A DNA stretch of 32,183 bases. It comes from Clostridiaceae bacterium. Lineage in GTDB: Bacteria; Bacillota; Clostridia; Clostridiales; Clostridiaceae. Under the pieces are notes generated by a model that saw nothing but the letters and a program-made list of their open reading frames with translations, was not told where the DNA came from and ran no database searches. Positions 26,471-32,183 of this stretch are shown here, in pieces (positions within the stretch are counted from its first letter, which is position 1; every line of letters begins with the position of its first letter). Location: positions 1 through 32,183 of the forward strand of contig JACMJL010000019.1 in assembly GCA_014380625.1 (NCBI GenBank), in the 5' to 3' direction. Made by a program: the position numbers and the translations under genes.

Positions 26471-26671
26471 TTATGTATTTATATAGTGTACTTGTTGTAC
26501 TTTTTCCTTAATCCAGTTTTGTTTAACCCTTATATCTTTAGACCTATGAATTTCAATAATATCATCTTTGATAATTATTCTAAGGTTTCCTTTATGAAAA
26601 TTTTTATCTTTTAATACTATATCAATTCTCTTCCCCTTATTCACACCTTGAATAACTATGTAATTGTTCAT
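26471..26671 (-). CDS. Small hypothetical protein, doubtful start
   Basis: The 66-codon frame starts MNNYIVIQGVNKGKRIDIV and is basic. Alternating hydrophobic residues suggest a small beta-rich domain. No ribosome site precedes its ATG at 26671, and the first 12 codons overlap the end of a 52-codon frame (26637-26795) in another phase. The two may be one older gene split by a frameshift. It is followed by a good terminator. No family recognised. Confidence 0.4.
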   Translation of the reverse strand: MNNYIVIQGVNKGKRIDIVLKDKNFHKGNLRIIIKDDIIEIHRSKDIRVKQNWIKEKVQQVHYINT

Positions 26672-26795
26672 ATATATGTTTATATTTATACATATCTGAA
26701 TCTATCATAAATTCATTACACTTATGGTAATATGGTACGCTACCCTTAAAATATCTTATATATCGCCTAATAAGGTTAAATAAATTTTCTTTCAT
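26637..26795 (-). CDS. Possible 52-residue ORF, maybe the 5' part of a frameshifted gene
   Basis: From the ATG at 26793-26795 the frame reads MKENLFNLIRRYIRYFKGSV and onward, a helical, basic and tyrosine-rich product of 52 residues, stopping at 26637. It overlaps the 66-codon frame by 35 bases in a different phase. The only purine-rich stretch (AAGG) touches the ATG, too close to be a good ribosome site. It lies 38 bp after the Imm22 gene on the same strand. Confidence 0.3.
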   Translation of the reverse strand: MKENLFNLIRRYIRYFKGSVPYYHKCNEFMIDSDMYKYKHIYEQLHSYSRCE

Positions 26796-26833
26796 CCTTG
26801 GTTATATTACTATTTTTTAAAACTGCAGTCTTT

Positions 26834-27223
26834 TTATTTGTTGTAGTTTACACATCCAATAAAATCAATTTCATTCCCATTATATTCGACATGTTTACAT
26901 ATTCCATCATACTCAAAATCATAAAGGAATATTATACTGTTATATTCTTTTTCAAGTTTATCATTATAATTCTCTTTAAACTTAGGTATTATCTCATAAT
27001 CATTTGAAAATCCTTCAAGTAGCTCTTGAAAATCGCTTAATCCTTCTTCAATCCAATCTACTTCTGAAAAATTTATATCATAATATTGAATTTTAAAATT
27101 TTCTTTAAATTTTGATGAAATTGAGTCTACATCATCTGTATATTTAATTTCCATGAATTTTTTAAAATCCTTTTCATTCGTAAAGTTTCCAAGCCATAAT
27201 GACACATTGTTTTCTTTTTTCAT
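26834..27223 (-). CDS. Imm22-family immunity protein (DUF4284-like)
   Basis: Immunity proteins bind and block a matching polymorphic toxin. The 129-residue acidic protein starts MKKENNVSLWLGNFTNEKDFKKF; the VS-[IL]-WLGNF opening followed by F-K-x-F and later IQYYDINFSEVDWIEEG is the pattern I know from Imm22. The ATG at 27221-27223 has GGAG nine bases upstream. Its start lies inside the 3' end of a toxin C-terminal frame (27174-27398), as expected of an orphan toxin-tip/immunity cassette. No export signal is present, so it acts in the cytoplasm. Assignment is by recalled motif only. Confidence 0.7.
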   Translation of the reverse strand: MKKENNVSLWLGNFTNEKDFKKFMEIKYTDDVDSISSKFKENFKIQYYDINFSEVDWIEEGLSDFQELLEGFSNDYEIIPKFKENYNDKLEKEYNSIIFLYDFEYDGICKHVEYNGNEIDFIGCVNYNK

Positions 27224-27398
27224 TTTCTTTACTCCTATCTATTATCTTAGCATCTTTCCATATTTCAAGTAACTCATCAATATTCAATGAATTGAAAAAT
27301 TTATTAAACTGTCCATTTTTAACTGAAGGAATATCTTTAGATACTAGCCCATAAGGATTACTTACCACCTGGTATGATAACCTTTTAAGAATTAATCA
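27174..27398 (-). pseudogene. Orphan polymorphic-toxin C-terminal stub
   Basis: The open frame from 27398 to the stop at 27174 has no proper start and begins right after a stop codon. It contains YQVVSNPYGL, VKNGQFNKFFNSLNIDEL and LEIWKDAKIID. The NGQFNKFFNSLxxDELxxxWKD pattern is what I recall from linker regions just before HNH-type toxin tips of clostridial polymorphic toxins. After WKDAKI the frame turns to an unrelated Lys-rich run and overlaps the Imm22 gene. So the toxin tip is truncated or frameshifted while its immunity gene survives. Such displaced stubs usually sit downstream of a full toxin gene, here the one at 29271-30650 before the IS110 element came between them. Confidence 0.55.
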
Positions 27399-27506
27399 GT
27401 AGTTCCTACCATAAGTTCCGAATTATTTATCATTTCTATAATTCAAAAGCTTATTTCAACTATTGTTTAATTAGCACACATTTGAGACAATATTCTCGTA
27501 AATAGA

Positions 27507-27688
27507 TAGTGGATTCCGTCCGCCCCCTTGAGGTTTTATCCTCGTCACTAAGACAGTTACCTCTTCTTTATGAGATGTTGCGTATTAGCTGGATGTTGGT
27601 TGTAATTTCAACTCTTCGTATATCTAACCAGGTTGTAACTTGTAAAGAAAAGAGGATTCTATCTAAATTAACAAAAGAGGTGTTATTT
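27507..27688 (+). ncRNA. Candidate IS110 bridge RNA region
   Basis: IS110-group elements encode a structured guide (bridge) RNA in the leader before the transposase. This leader is richer in G and C than its surroundings. TAGTG (27507-27511) pairs with CACTA (27546-27550), and GAGG (27530-27533) with CCTC (27540-27543), leaving a large asymmetric internal loop rich in C. Further on, CTGGAT and ATCTAACCAG, with GTTG...CAAC inside, suggest a second stem-loop. Two stems with open loops fit target- and donor-binding loops. Location is supported by the family; the exact RNA limits are inferred. Confidence 0.5.
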
Positions 27689-28861
27689 ATGTATATCGTA
27701 GGTATTGATATTGGTAAAAACAATCATGAAGCCACTATTATTGATGAAAAAGGTATTATAATAGGCAAATCTATTAAATTTACTAATTCCCATGATGGTG
27801 CTACTAAACTCCTTAATCATATCATTAAGAACATTGGTGATTCACCAGTCTCATTTGGGCTTGAGGCTACAGGGCACTACTGGCTCTCTCTTTATTCATT
27901 TTTATTGGACAAGGGATATACCGTTAATGTTATTAATCCTATACAATCAGATTGCTTTAGAAGTCTCTATATTAGACAAACCAAGAATGACACTATAGAC
28001 TCTTTTATCATCGCTGAAGTTATTCGCTTTGGCAAATACACTAATACTAAGCTTTCCAATGAAAGAACACTTGCATTAAGACAATTATGCCGATATAGAA
28101 ATTATTTATCCTGTGAAGTCGGTGAACTTAAATGTAAAATCATAACAGTATTAGATCAGGTCTTCCCTGAATATGAAAAGCTTTTTTCCGATACTTGAGG
28201 AACTACTTCTAAAAAACTTTTGGAAGAATACCAAACCCCGGAAGAAATTTTAGCTATAGATACCTCTAAATTAGCAGCTATGCTAAAAAAGTTAAGTCGT
28301 GGTCAACTTGGCTATTCCAAGGCCGAAAAGATTCAAGAAGCTGCAAGGAATACCTTTGGTATTAAAATAGCCCAAGACGCCTTTAAATTTCAATTAAAGC
28401 AACTGATTGATCAAGTATTATTCTTAGAAAATCAAATAAAAAATTTAGATGTTGAAATCCAAACTTATTACACTCAATTTGATTGTCACTTAACATCTAT
28501 ACCTGGAATTGGTCCTGTTACTGCAGCCGCTATTCTAAGTGAGGTTGGTGATATTAAGAGATTTAAAGATGCTGCTAGCCTTGTGGCTTACGCCGGGATA
28601 GACCCAACGGTGAAACAGTCAGGTCAGTTCTTATCTAACAATAATAAGATGTCTAAAAGAGGTTCTCCTTATTTGAGAAGAGCTCTATTTCTTGGTGCCT
28701 CAAATGCTATTTTATACGATCCAGTCCTTACTGAATATTATAATAAAAAACGTGCCCAAGGAAAACATCATCTTACAGCAGTAGGTGCTGTCGCACGTAA
28801 ACTAACCTATATCGTCTTTGCTATTATGAGGGATAATAAGGATTATGTAGCTATGACATAA
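27689..28861 (+). pseudogene. IS110-family transposase with one in-frame stop codon
   Basis: Read through, the frame encodes 390 residues. It has an N-terminal RuvC-like DEDD domain (VGIDIGKNNHEATI, FGLEATGHYW, RQTKNDTIDSFIIAEV), a helical linker, and a C-terminal transposase domain (SIPGIGPVTAAAILSEVGD, AYAGIDPTVKQSG, SKRGSPYLRRALFLGAS with the probable catalytic serine). A TGA at 28196-28198 interrupts the frame after residue 169; the phase is unchanged on both sides. The N-terminal part alone lacks the serine domain, so the element is probably inactive unless the stop is a sequence error. The ATG at 27689 has AGAGG upstream; the frame open further upstream to 27509 runs over the leader RNA and is not coding. 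Confidence 0.88.
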
Positions 28862-28894
28862 TCCTTAAATTAATTTCATTGACCAATATTGAAT

Positions 28895-28919
28895 CCGTTA
28901 AAAAATCAAATTCTAACGG
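28895..28919. repeat. Stem-loop at the right end of the IS110 element
   Basis: CCGTTA (28895-28900) and TAACGG (28914-28919) form a perfect 6-bp stem with a 13-base loop, 33 bp after the transposase stop. It could be a terminator without a T-run or part of the element's right end. Confidence 0.5.
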
Positions 28920-28934
28920 TCTATTTCTTATGCT

Positions 28935-29237
28935 TTAAGAATAAAAATAGTTTTCACATTCTTGAAACTTTATTTCAATATCACCTTTGTCCGTTTTATA
29001 CCATTTAGCAAATACATAATACTTACTATATAATTCATATTGATCGTTCTCAATTGCTTCTAGAAGGCCCTCTTTATATTCTTCATCAATTAGCCAACCA
29101 CTTAAATCTTCAACATACATTTTAGTTTTTTCATCTTCAAAATCATTGCCTTCACCTGAATCAATCACAAAGGTTTTTCCCTGAAGTCTAGCCTTTTGTA
29201 AAACAAATTCAATATATGTATCTATCCCATCATTCAT
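28935..29237 (-). CDS. Putative immunity protein for the adjacent toxin
   Basis: The 100-residue protein is strongly acidic (many Asp and Glu, as in GEGNDFEDEKTK and LIDEEYKEGLLEAIENDQYE), has no membrane segment and no recognised family signature. It starts 33 bp after the stop of the WXG100 toxin gene on the same strand with AGGTGTG before the ATG, the usual position of the cognate immunity gene. Small acidic immunity proteins often neutralise basic nuclease toxin tips. The function is inferred from position and charge. Confidence 0.65.
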   Translation of the reverse strand: MNDGIDTYIEFVLQKARLQGKTFVIDSGEGNDFEDEKTKMYVEDLSGWLIDEEYKEGLLEAIENDQYELYSKYYVFAKWYKTDKGDIEIKFQECENYFYS

Positions 29238-29270
29238 ATATAATCACACCTTTCAAAATTATAATTGAAT

Positions 29271-30650
29271 CTATTTTTTCCACAAAATCGTGCCTTCAAT
29301 AAATCTTTTGTTACTAATAGCTCCATCCTTAAGTATTGTTACAAAGTTTCCGTTTAATTCTGTAACTACTACATCGTTTCCCTTTTTATAGAACAAGGCC
29401 GGGCCTTCACCTTTTAACCCATTGGCTAATTTATCCCCAATAGCTCTCCATGAATTCGTCCTTATTTCTTCTGCATTTATATGAATATCTTCAGTATAAT
29501 TTTTAATCCATTCTCTTGCTTTTATATCACTTGGGTCCATTTTAAAATCTTCGCGAAGGTGCTGCGTTAATTTTTGACCTGCTTTTTTATCAGAAATTTT
29601 TAGTTCTAAGTCACTTAGGTTAAATGAATTACCTATTGACTTCTCATAGCTGGTCTCTATTACCGGTTTAACCTTTGGTATAGACTCTAATACTGGATTA
29701 ATTTCTGCTTTACTTGCCGCCTTATTAGCTCCACCGCCTGCTCCCATACCAAATACTACATCTTCAGATACAAATTCTCCTGTTTTTAAACTTTTATAAG
29801 CTCTTACCCCATTTACTGTAACTGCAAAAAATTGTCCTCCAAGTTCTCCACTCATTAAATCTGCAGTTAACTTCCTATCTTCATAACTCATTTCTGGTGG
29901 CATTTGTTTCATATAATTAAATTTAAACAAATTAACATAAGTTGATAAACCAAAAATAGCTGAATATGTTAAATATGAAAAATAATCTCCATTATTCGCA
30001 TATTGGTTTTGAATTTCCTTTCTCAATTCTTCGTTGGTATGGATATAATAATTTGTTACTTCGCTATCCTCTACTTTAATTGTCTCACTCTCAGTATAAG
30101 TTGCATCATTCCAGATTTTTAATACTGGGTCAAGTTCACGGTCCCTTACCTTTTGTATATTTTCACTCTCCAATTTATTTTTAACACTCTGTCGTGCAAC
30201 ATTTGTACCTCTACTAGGACTAAAATGAGACTTAACTTGCTTACTTGTTGTAGACGACAACCGTGGACCATATAAATTAAGTGTTGACTTAGTTATCCCT
30301 TCATTTGTTTGTGTCAAAATCATTGCCTCTGCTAGTTTAAGGTCACCCATTCCAAGGGGATTTGTACTTTGAGCTGCAAGAGCCTTATCTGCTTCCTCCA
30401 TTTTATCAGCAGTCATAAAAAGATTAATATATAAGCCTTCCAATATTCTAACGAAGGAGTCCATTGAAGGACGAATTCTACTATACTCATAAATAAAATT
30501 AGAAGAAGCGGCTCCTTCCCATAAAAGATAAAGACCATTTATTGTTCTATCTAGTTCCTCCGTAATGGATTCAATATTATTACGGTACTTCTTGATAGTA
30601 TTTGCACTGCTTCGTATTTCATTAAAATCATACTTAATAGTATTTCCTAT
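29271..30650 (-). CDS. WXG100-domain polymorphic toxin, start codon apparently degraded
   Basis: An ATG at 30464 opens a 397-residue frame, but the same frame is open upstream to 30704 and encodes an obvious WXG100 domain: DFNEIRSSANTIKKY, ELDRTINGLYLLWEGAASS with W-E-G at 44-46 if counted from 30650. At 30648-30650 there is ATA exactly eight bases after a good ribosome site (AAGAAGG), where an ATG would be ideal; ATG, GTG and TTG are all absent upstream of 30464. The middle (about 100-320) is an unassigned linker. The tip (about 350-459) has a basic helical part (LTQHLREDFKMDPSD) and the strands FYKKGNDVVVTELNGNFVTIL, faintly like colicin D-type tRNA nucleases. Proteins of this build leave the cell by the type VII/Esx system. 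As written, only a form lacking the export domain could be made. Confidence 0.7.
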   Translation of the reverse strand: MGNTIKYDFNEIRSSANTIKKYRNNIESITEELDRTINGLYLLWEGAASSNFIYEYSRIRPSMDSFVRILEGLYINLFMTADKMEEADKALAAQSTNPLGMGDLKLAEAMILTQTNEGITKSTLNLYGPRLSSTTSKQVKSHFSPSRGTNVARQSVKNKLESENIQKVRDRELDPVLKIWNDATYTESETIKVEDSEVTNYYIHTNEELRKEIQNQYANNGDYFSYLTYSAIFGLSTYVNLFKFNYMKQMPPEMSYEDRKLTADLMSGELGGQFFAVTVNGVRAYKSLKTGEFVSEDVVFGMGAGGGANKAASKAEINPVLESIPKVKPVIETSYEKSIGNSFNLSDLELKISDKKAGQKLTQHLREDFKMDPSDIKAREWIKNYTEDIHINAEEIRTNSWRAIGDKLANGLKGEGPALFYKKGNDVVVTELNGNFVTILKDGAISNKRFIEGTILWKK

Positions 30651-30800
30651 AAATAAAACCTTCTTTGCTAATTTAATATTAACATAAAATCTTATAACCA
30701 GTTCTCAATTTTTTAATCTAAATTCATAACTTGTCCTTTTCTCCCTCCTAATCGTGGCAATACTTTAACCTGGCTCTACGCTGTAATATAATATTTAAAT

Positions 30801-30812
30801 ATTATATCATAA
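30801..30812 (-). promoter_or_regulatory. Extended -10 promoter candidate of the toxin operon
   Basis: On the minus strand TGATATAAT (30801-30809) is a perfect TGn-TATAAT element, 150 bp upstream of the toxin ribosome site; no good -35 is seen. Between them lies an AGGAGGG site before an ATG (30725-30727) that codes for only four residues, possibly the remnant of a lost small gene. Confidence 0.5.
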
Positions 30813-30961
30813 ATCCAATCAAATATATTACATTTTAGGGAATCTATGTTTAACTAACACTTATCATGTATCCTTTTTTATTAATGTATGTGTCAATCTA
30901 GCCCATTAAACCCACTGATACAGTGCTTCTATTACTAAAGTTCATAACACCCTTTTATATT

Positions 30962-30980
30962 ATCAGCCACATGGCAACCA
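30962..30980. repeat. attR core (19-bp direct repeat)
   Basis: This copy of ATCAGCCACATGGCAACCA matches attL exactly. The dyad GCCA-CA-TGGC is at 30966-30975. To its right sodC coding sequence resumes in frame. Confidence 0.92.
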
Positions 30981-31167
30981 TGCAGGAGATTTTCCAGTAC
31001 TTTTTTCTAATGGTGGAAGGGCTAAAATGACCTTTTTTACTAATAAATTTAAAATATCTCAAATTATTGGTAAGTCAGTTATGATTCACCAAGGTCCTGA
31101 TGATTACAAAACACAACCTGCGGGAAACTCTGGAATGAGGTTGGCTTGCGGAGTGATTATTGCTTAA
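30962..31167 (+). CDS. sodC: Cu/Zn superoxide dismutase SodC, 3' part (gene interrupted by element)
   Basis: This stretch has no start codon or ribosome site of its own. In the frame of the 5' part it encodes the repeat-overlapping QPHGNH and then HAGDFPVLFSNGG, SVMIHQGPDDYKTQPAGNSG and MRLACGVIIA before the stop at 31165-31167. These supply zinc ligands His109 and Asp112, copper ligand His145, active-site Arg162 and Cys165 (partner of Cys83) of the rejoined 170-residue protein. All catalytic residues are intact and there is no frame damage, so the gene seems functional after excision rather than decayed. Confidence 0.92.
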
Positions 31168-31203
31168 CTTCATTAAGTAATACTTTAAGTGAAACTATAA
31201 CAA

Positions 31204-31228
31204 AGACACTGATATTACTTCAGTGTCT
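31204..31228. terminator. Hairpin after sodC, probable terminator
   Basis: AGACACTGA (31204-31212) pairs perfectly with TCAGTGTCT (31220-31228) over a 7-base loop, 36 bp after the sodC stop. The T-run after it is poor, so termination strength is uncertain. Confidence 0.6.
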
Positions 31229-31700
31229 GATTATTCCCTGCAAGTTTATTTGTCTCTTTTACAATAACTTTATTTTATTATAGTTGTTTTTTTCTATAGC
31301 TTACTTTATCTAAAAAGTTAGACCTATACGACCAAAGTATTGGTTTCACTAGGTTTTATACGTCCAAACTTTGCCCAACTTTGTCCTATAAACATAACTC
31401 CAACAAAAACCATTTTGGCATCAATCGGAGTTTTGCTATTTGCTTGAATTAGCCCTCAAAAGGTACTTTGGTTAGATGTTCTATATTTCATAAACAACTA
31501 GCCTTAGAACCTTCTTTTGAGGGCAGTTGAAGTTTCTAGAGTATGTTTTCCACTAGGAAACTATCTACTCACCGCACAATTGTTATGCATAAAGTTATTC
31601 CGTTCATTCTATTTAGTTTACCTGTAGCTACCTCTTTTATCACTTATTTTTATACAATTAAATTGCCCTTAATTCTGCTGCAAAACAAACAAAATTATAC
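31229..31700. other. Intergenic stretch with a perfect inverted repeat; no gene recognised
   Basis: GCCCTCAAAAG (31452-31462) and CTTTTGAGGGC (31514-31524) are a perfect 11-bp inverted repeat about 50 bases apart. On the minus strand a 43-codon open stretch without start (31327-31455) reads like protein (AKMVFVGVMFIGQSWAKFG) and ends with a stop at 31324; it could be a gene remnant. A plus-strand frame at 31543-31815 has no ribosome site and overlaps the gene at 31701, so I do not accept it. Confidence 0.4.
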
Positions 31701-32174
31701 TTATTCAAATCCAATAACTATCCATTCATCTACTACATCCCAAAAGTCAATATTATATCTAGGTTGGTTATTTGAGAACCATAAAGTAGCATTATTTTTA
31801 TTGCAATTATTATAATCAATAGCAATATACCCACCCATACCGCTTTTGAAAAAGCCAAAAATTGTTTTTAAGTCAATTTTAATTGGTTCTTCTAACTCTT
31901 CAATAATACCCCATTCATCATCATCAAAAAACGTTATAGATTGAATAGGCACTAATCCCATTGACTGACTTGCATAAAAATACAATCCATTATGAGCATT
32001 TTCATAGAATTTTCTAATTGAATTGGGAAATTTACTCCAAACTATCTCTAATTTAGGATTATTAAATTTCTCTTCAGCATCTCCCCCTTCATAATATTCT
32101 ATCTCACCATCTGATGTTTTTATGCAATATAAAATAGAATATTTTCCGTCATATTCTATTAAATCAATAAATTA
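31701..32174 (-). pseudogene. SUKH/SMI1-KNR4-like immunity protein, N-terminus broken or missing
   Basis: The frame is open from just after a TAA (32172-32174) to the stop at 31701 and encodes about 157 residues: DLIEYDGKYSILYCIKTSDG, EYYEGGDAEEKFNNPKLEIV, WSKFPNSIRKFYENAHNGL, and the acidic end FWDVVDEWIVIGFE. The W-x-x-hydrophobic-P-x-S-[IL]-x-x-FY-x-x-x-NG stretch resembles SUKH-superfamily immunity proteins. No ATG, GTG or TTG occurs before the TTG at 31985, which would remove about 60 well-formed residues. A second in-frame stop (TGA) sits at the window edge. The start is thus lost, shifted in frame or altered. It lies outside the sodC element, so it belongs to the host neighbourhood. 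Confidence 0.5.
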
Positions 32175-32183
32175 GTTATCTCA

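Larger units (their letters stand above)
27480..28930 (+). mobile_element. IS110-family insertion sequence (ends approximate)
   Basis: A DEDD-type transposase gene (27689-28861) with a 5' non-coding leader of ~180 bp and a short 3' tail makes up an IS110-group element. IS110 elements lack terminal inverted repeats and create little target duplication, so I cannot fix the ends; the limits given are estimates. It lies opposite in direction to all neighbouring cargo genes and separates the toxin/immunity pair from the older toxin stub/Imm22 cassette, so it arrived after that array formed. Confidence 0.75.
23797..30980. mobile_element. Integrative element interrupting sodC (serine-recombinase type, 7,165 bp)
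   Basis: The two halves of sodC are separated by this insert, bounded by identical 19-bp copies of ATCAGCCACATGGCAACCA at 23797-23815 and 30962-30980. Deleting one copy plus the intervening DNA (7,165 bp) restores sodC exactly in frame. A large serine recombinase gene lies at the left end, facing the boundary. Cargo: coiled-coil protein, small ORFs, Imm22 immunity gene, toxin stub, an IS110-type element, an immunity-like gene and a WXG100 toxin. No relaxase, replication gene, capsid gene or conjugation gene is present, so it cannot transfer by itself. The layout resembles skin-type intervening elements in sporulation genes. Confidence 0.93.

Noticed and set aside
27509-27688. Upstream extension of the transposase frame by 60 codons
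   Set aside because: It has no ribosome site, no family similarity, and overlaps the structured leader; the ATG at 27689 with AGAGG fits IS110 proteins.
12155-28198. Alternative genetic code (TGA or TAA read as sense)
   Set aside because: TAA and TGA end other genes at the expected places, and tryptophan is encoded by TGG throughout.
31543-31815. Plus-strand 90-codon hydrophobic frame as a gene
   Set aside because: It has no ribosome site, its composition follows AT-rich DNA, and it overlaps the better-supported gene on the other strand.

Overview
The window comes from a low-GC, anaerobic, probably spore-forming Firmicute close to Clostridium sensu stricto. The supporting evidence is the AT-rich sequence, strong GGAGG ribosome sites, a CIRCE-controlled groESL operon, a Rex-linked crt-bcd-etfB-etfA-hbd butyryl-CoA operon, NfnAB, and protein sequences that read like clostridial orthologues. 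No tRNA, rRNA or CRISPR array was seen.

Layout. Bases 1-1.8 kb hold groES and the first 462 codons of groEL (minus strand) behind a perfect CIRCE operator. Bases 2.0-8.4 kb hold a DUF1461-type membrane protein, an OGG1-type 8-oxoguanine glycosylase, the electron-bifurcating transhydrogenase NfnA-NfnB, a small unknown protein and an orphan PAS histidine kinase. Bases 8.5-14.0 kb hold the butyryl-CoA operon, read leftward, with a Rex operator in its leader and rex just upstream. Its bcd gene carries two in-frame stop codons 11 codons apart. Bases 14.0-18.0 kb hold an HD-GYP protein, PncC (CinA C-terminal type) and an ABC-F ATPase. Bases 18.0-23.3 kb hold an FtsX-type ABC exporter and a two-component system, with direct repeats beside the exporter promoter that look like the response-regulator site.

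Accessory region. A Cu/Zn superoxide dismutase gene (sodC) starts at 23490 and is cut at codon 109. Its remaining 3' part lies at 30962-31167. Both break points carry the same 19-bp sequence, and joining them restores a perfect 170-residue SodC frame. The 7,165-bp insert is therefore a precise, probably still excisable element. A large serine recombinase gene ends 3 bp from the left copy. The cargo is a polymorphic-toxin locus: a WXG100-domain toxin whose start codon seems to have decayed to ATA, its putative immunity gene, an orphan toxin C-terminal stub with an Imm22 immunity gene, small ORFs, and an IS110-family element with an interrupted transposase and a structured leader that may encode its bridge RNA. 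The sodC promoter matches the SigK/SigE (mother-cell) consensus better than SigA. This suggests a skin-like arrangement in which excision during sporulation would restore sodC. To the right of sodC lie a structured non-coding stretch and part of another immunity-like (SUKH-like) gene running off the window.

Working together. Crt, Hbd, Bcd/EtfAB and NfnAB form the NADH/ferredoxin/NADPH economy of butyrate fermentation, with Rex sensing NADH/NAD+. The two stops in bcd contradict that picture unless they are sequencing errors or a second bcd exists.
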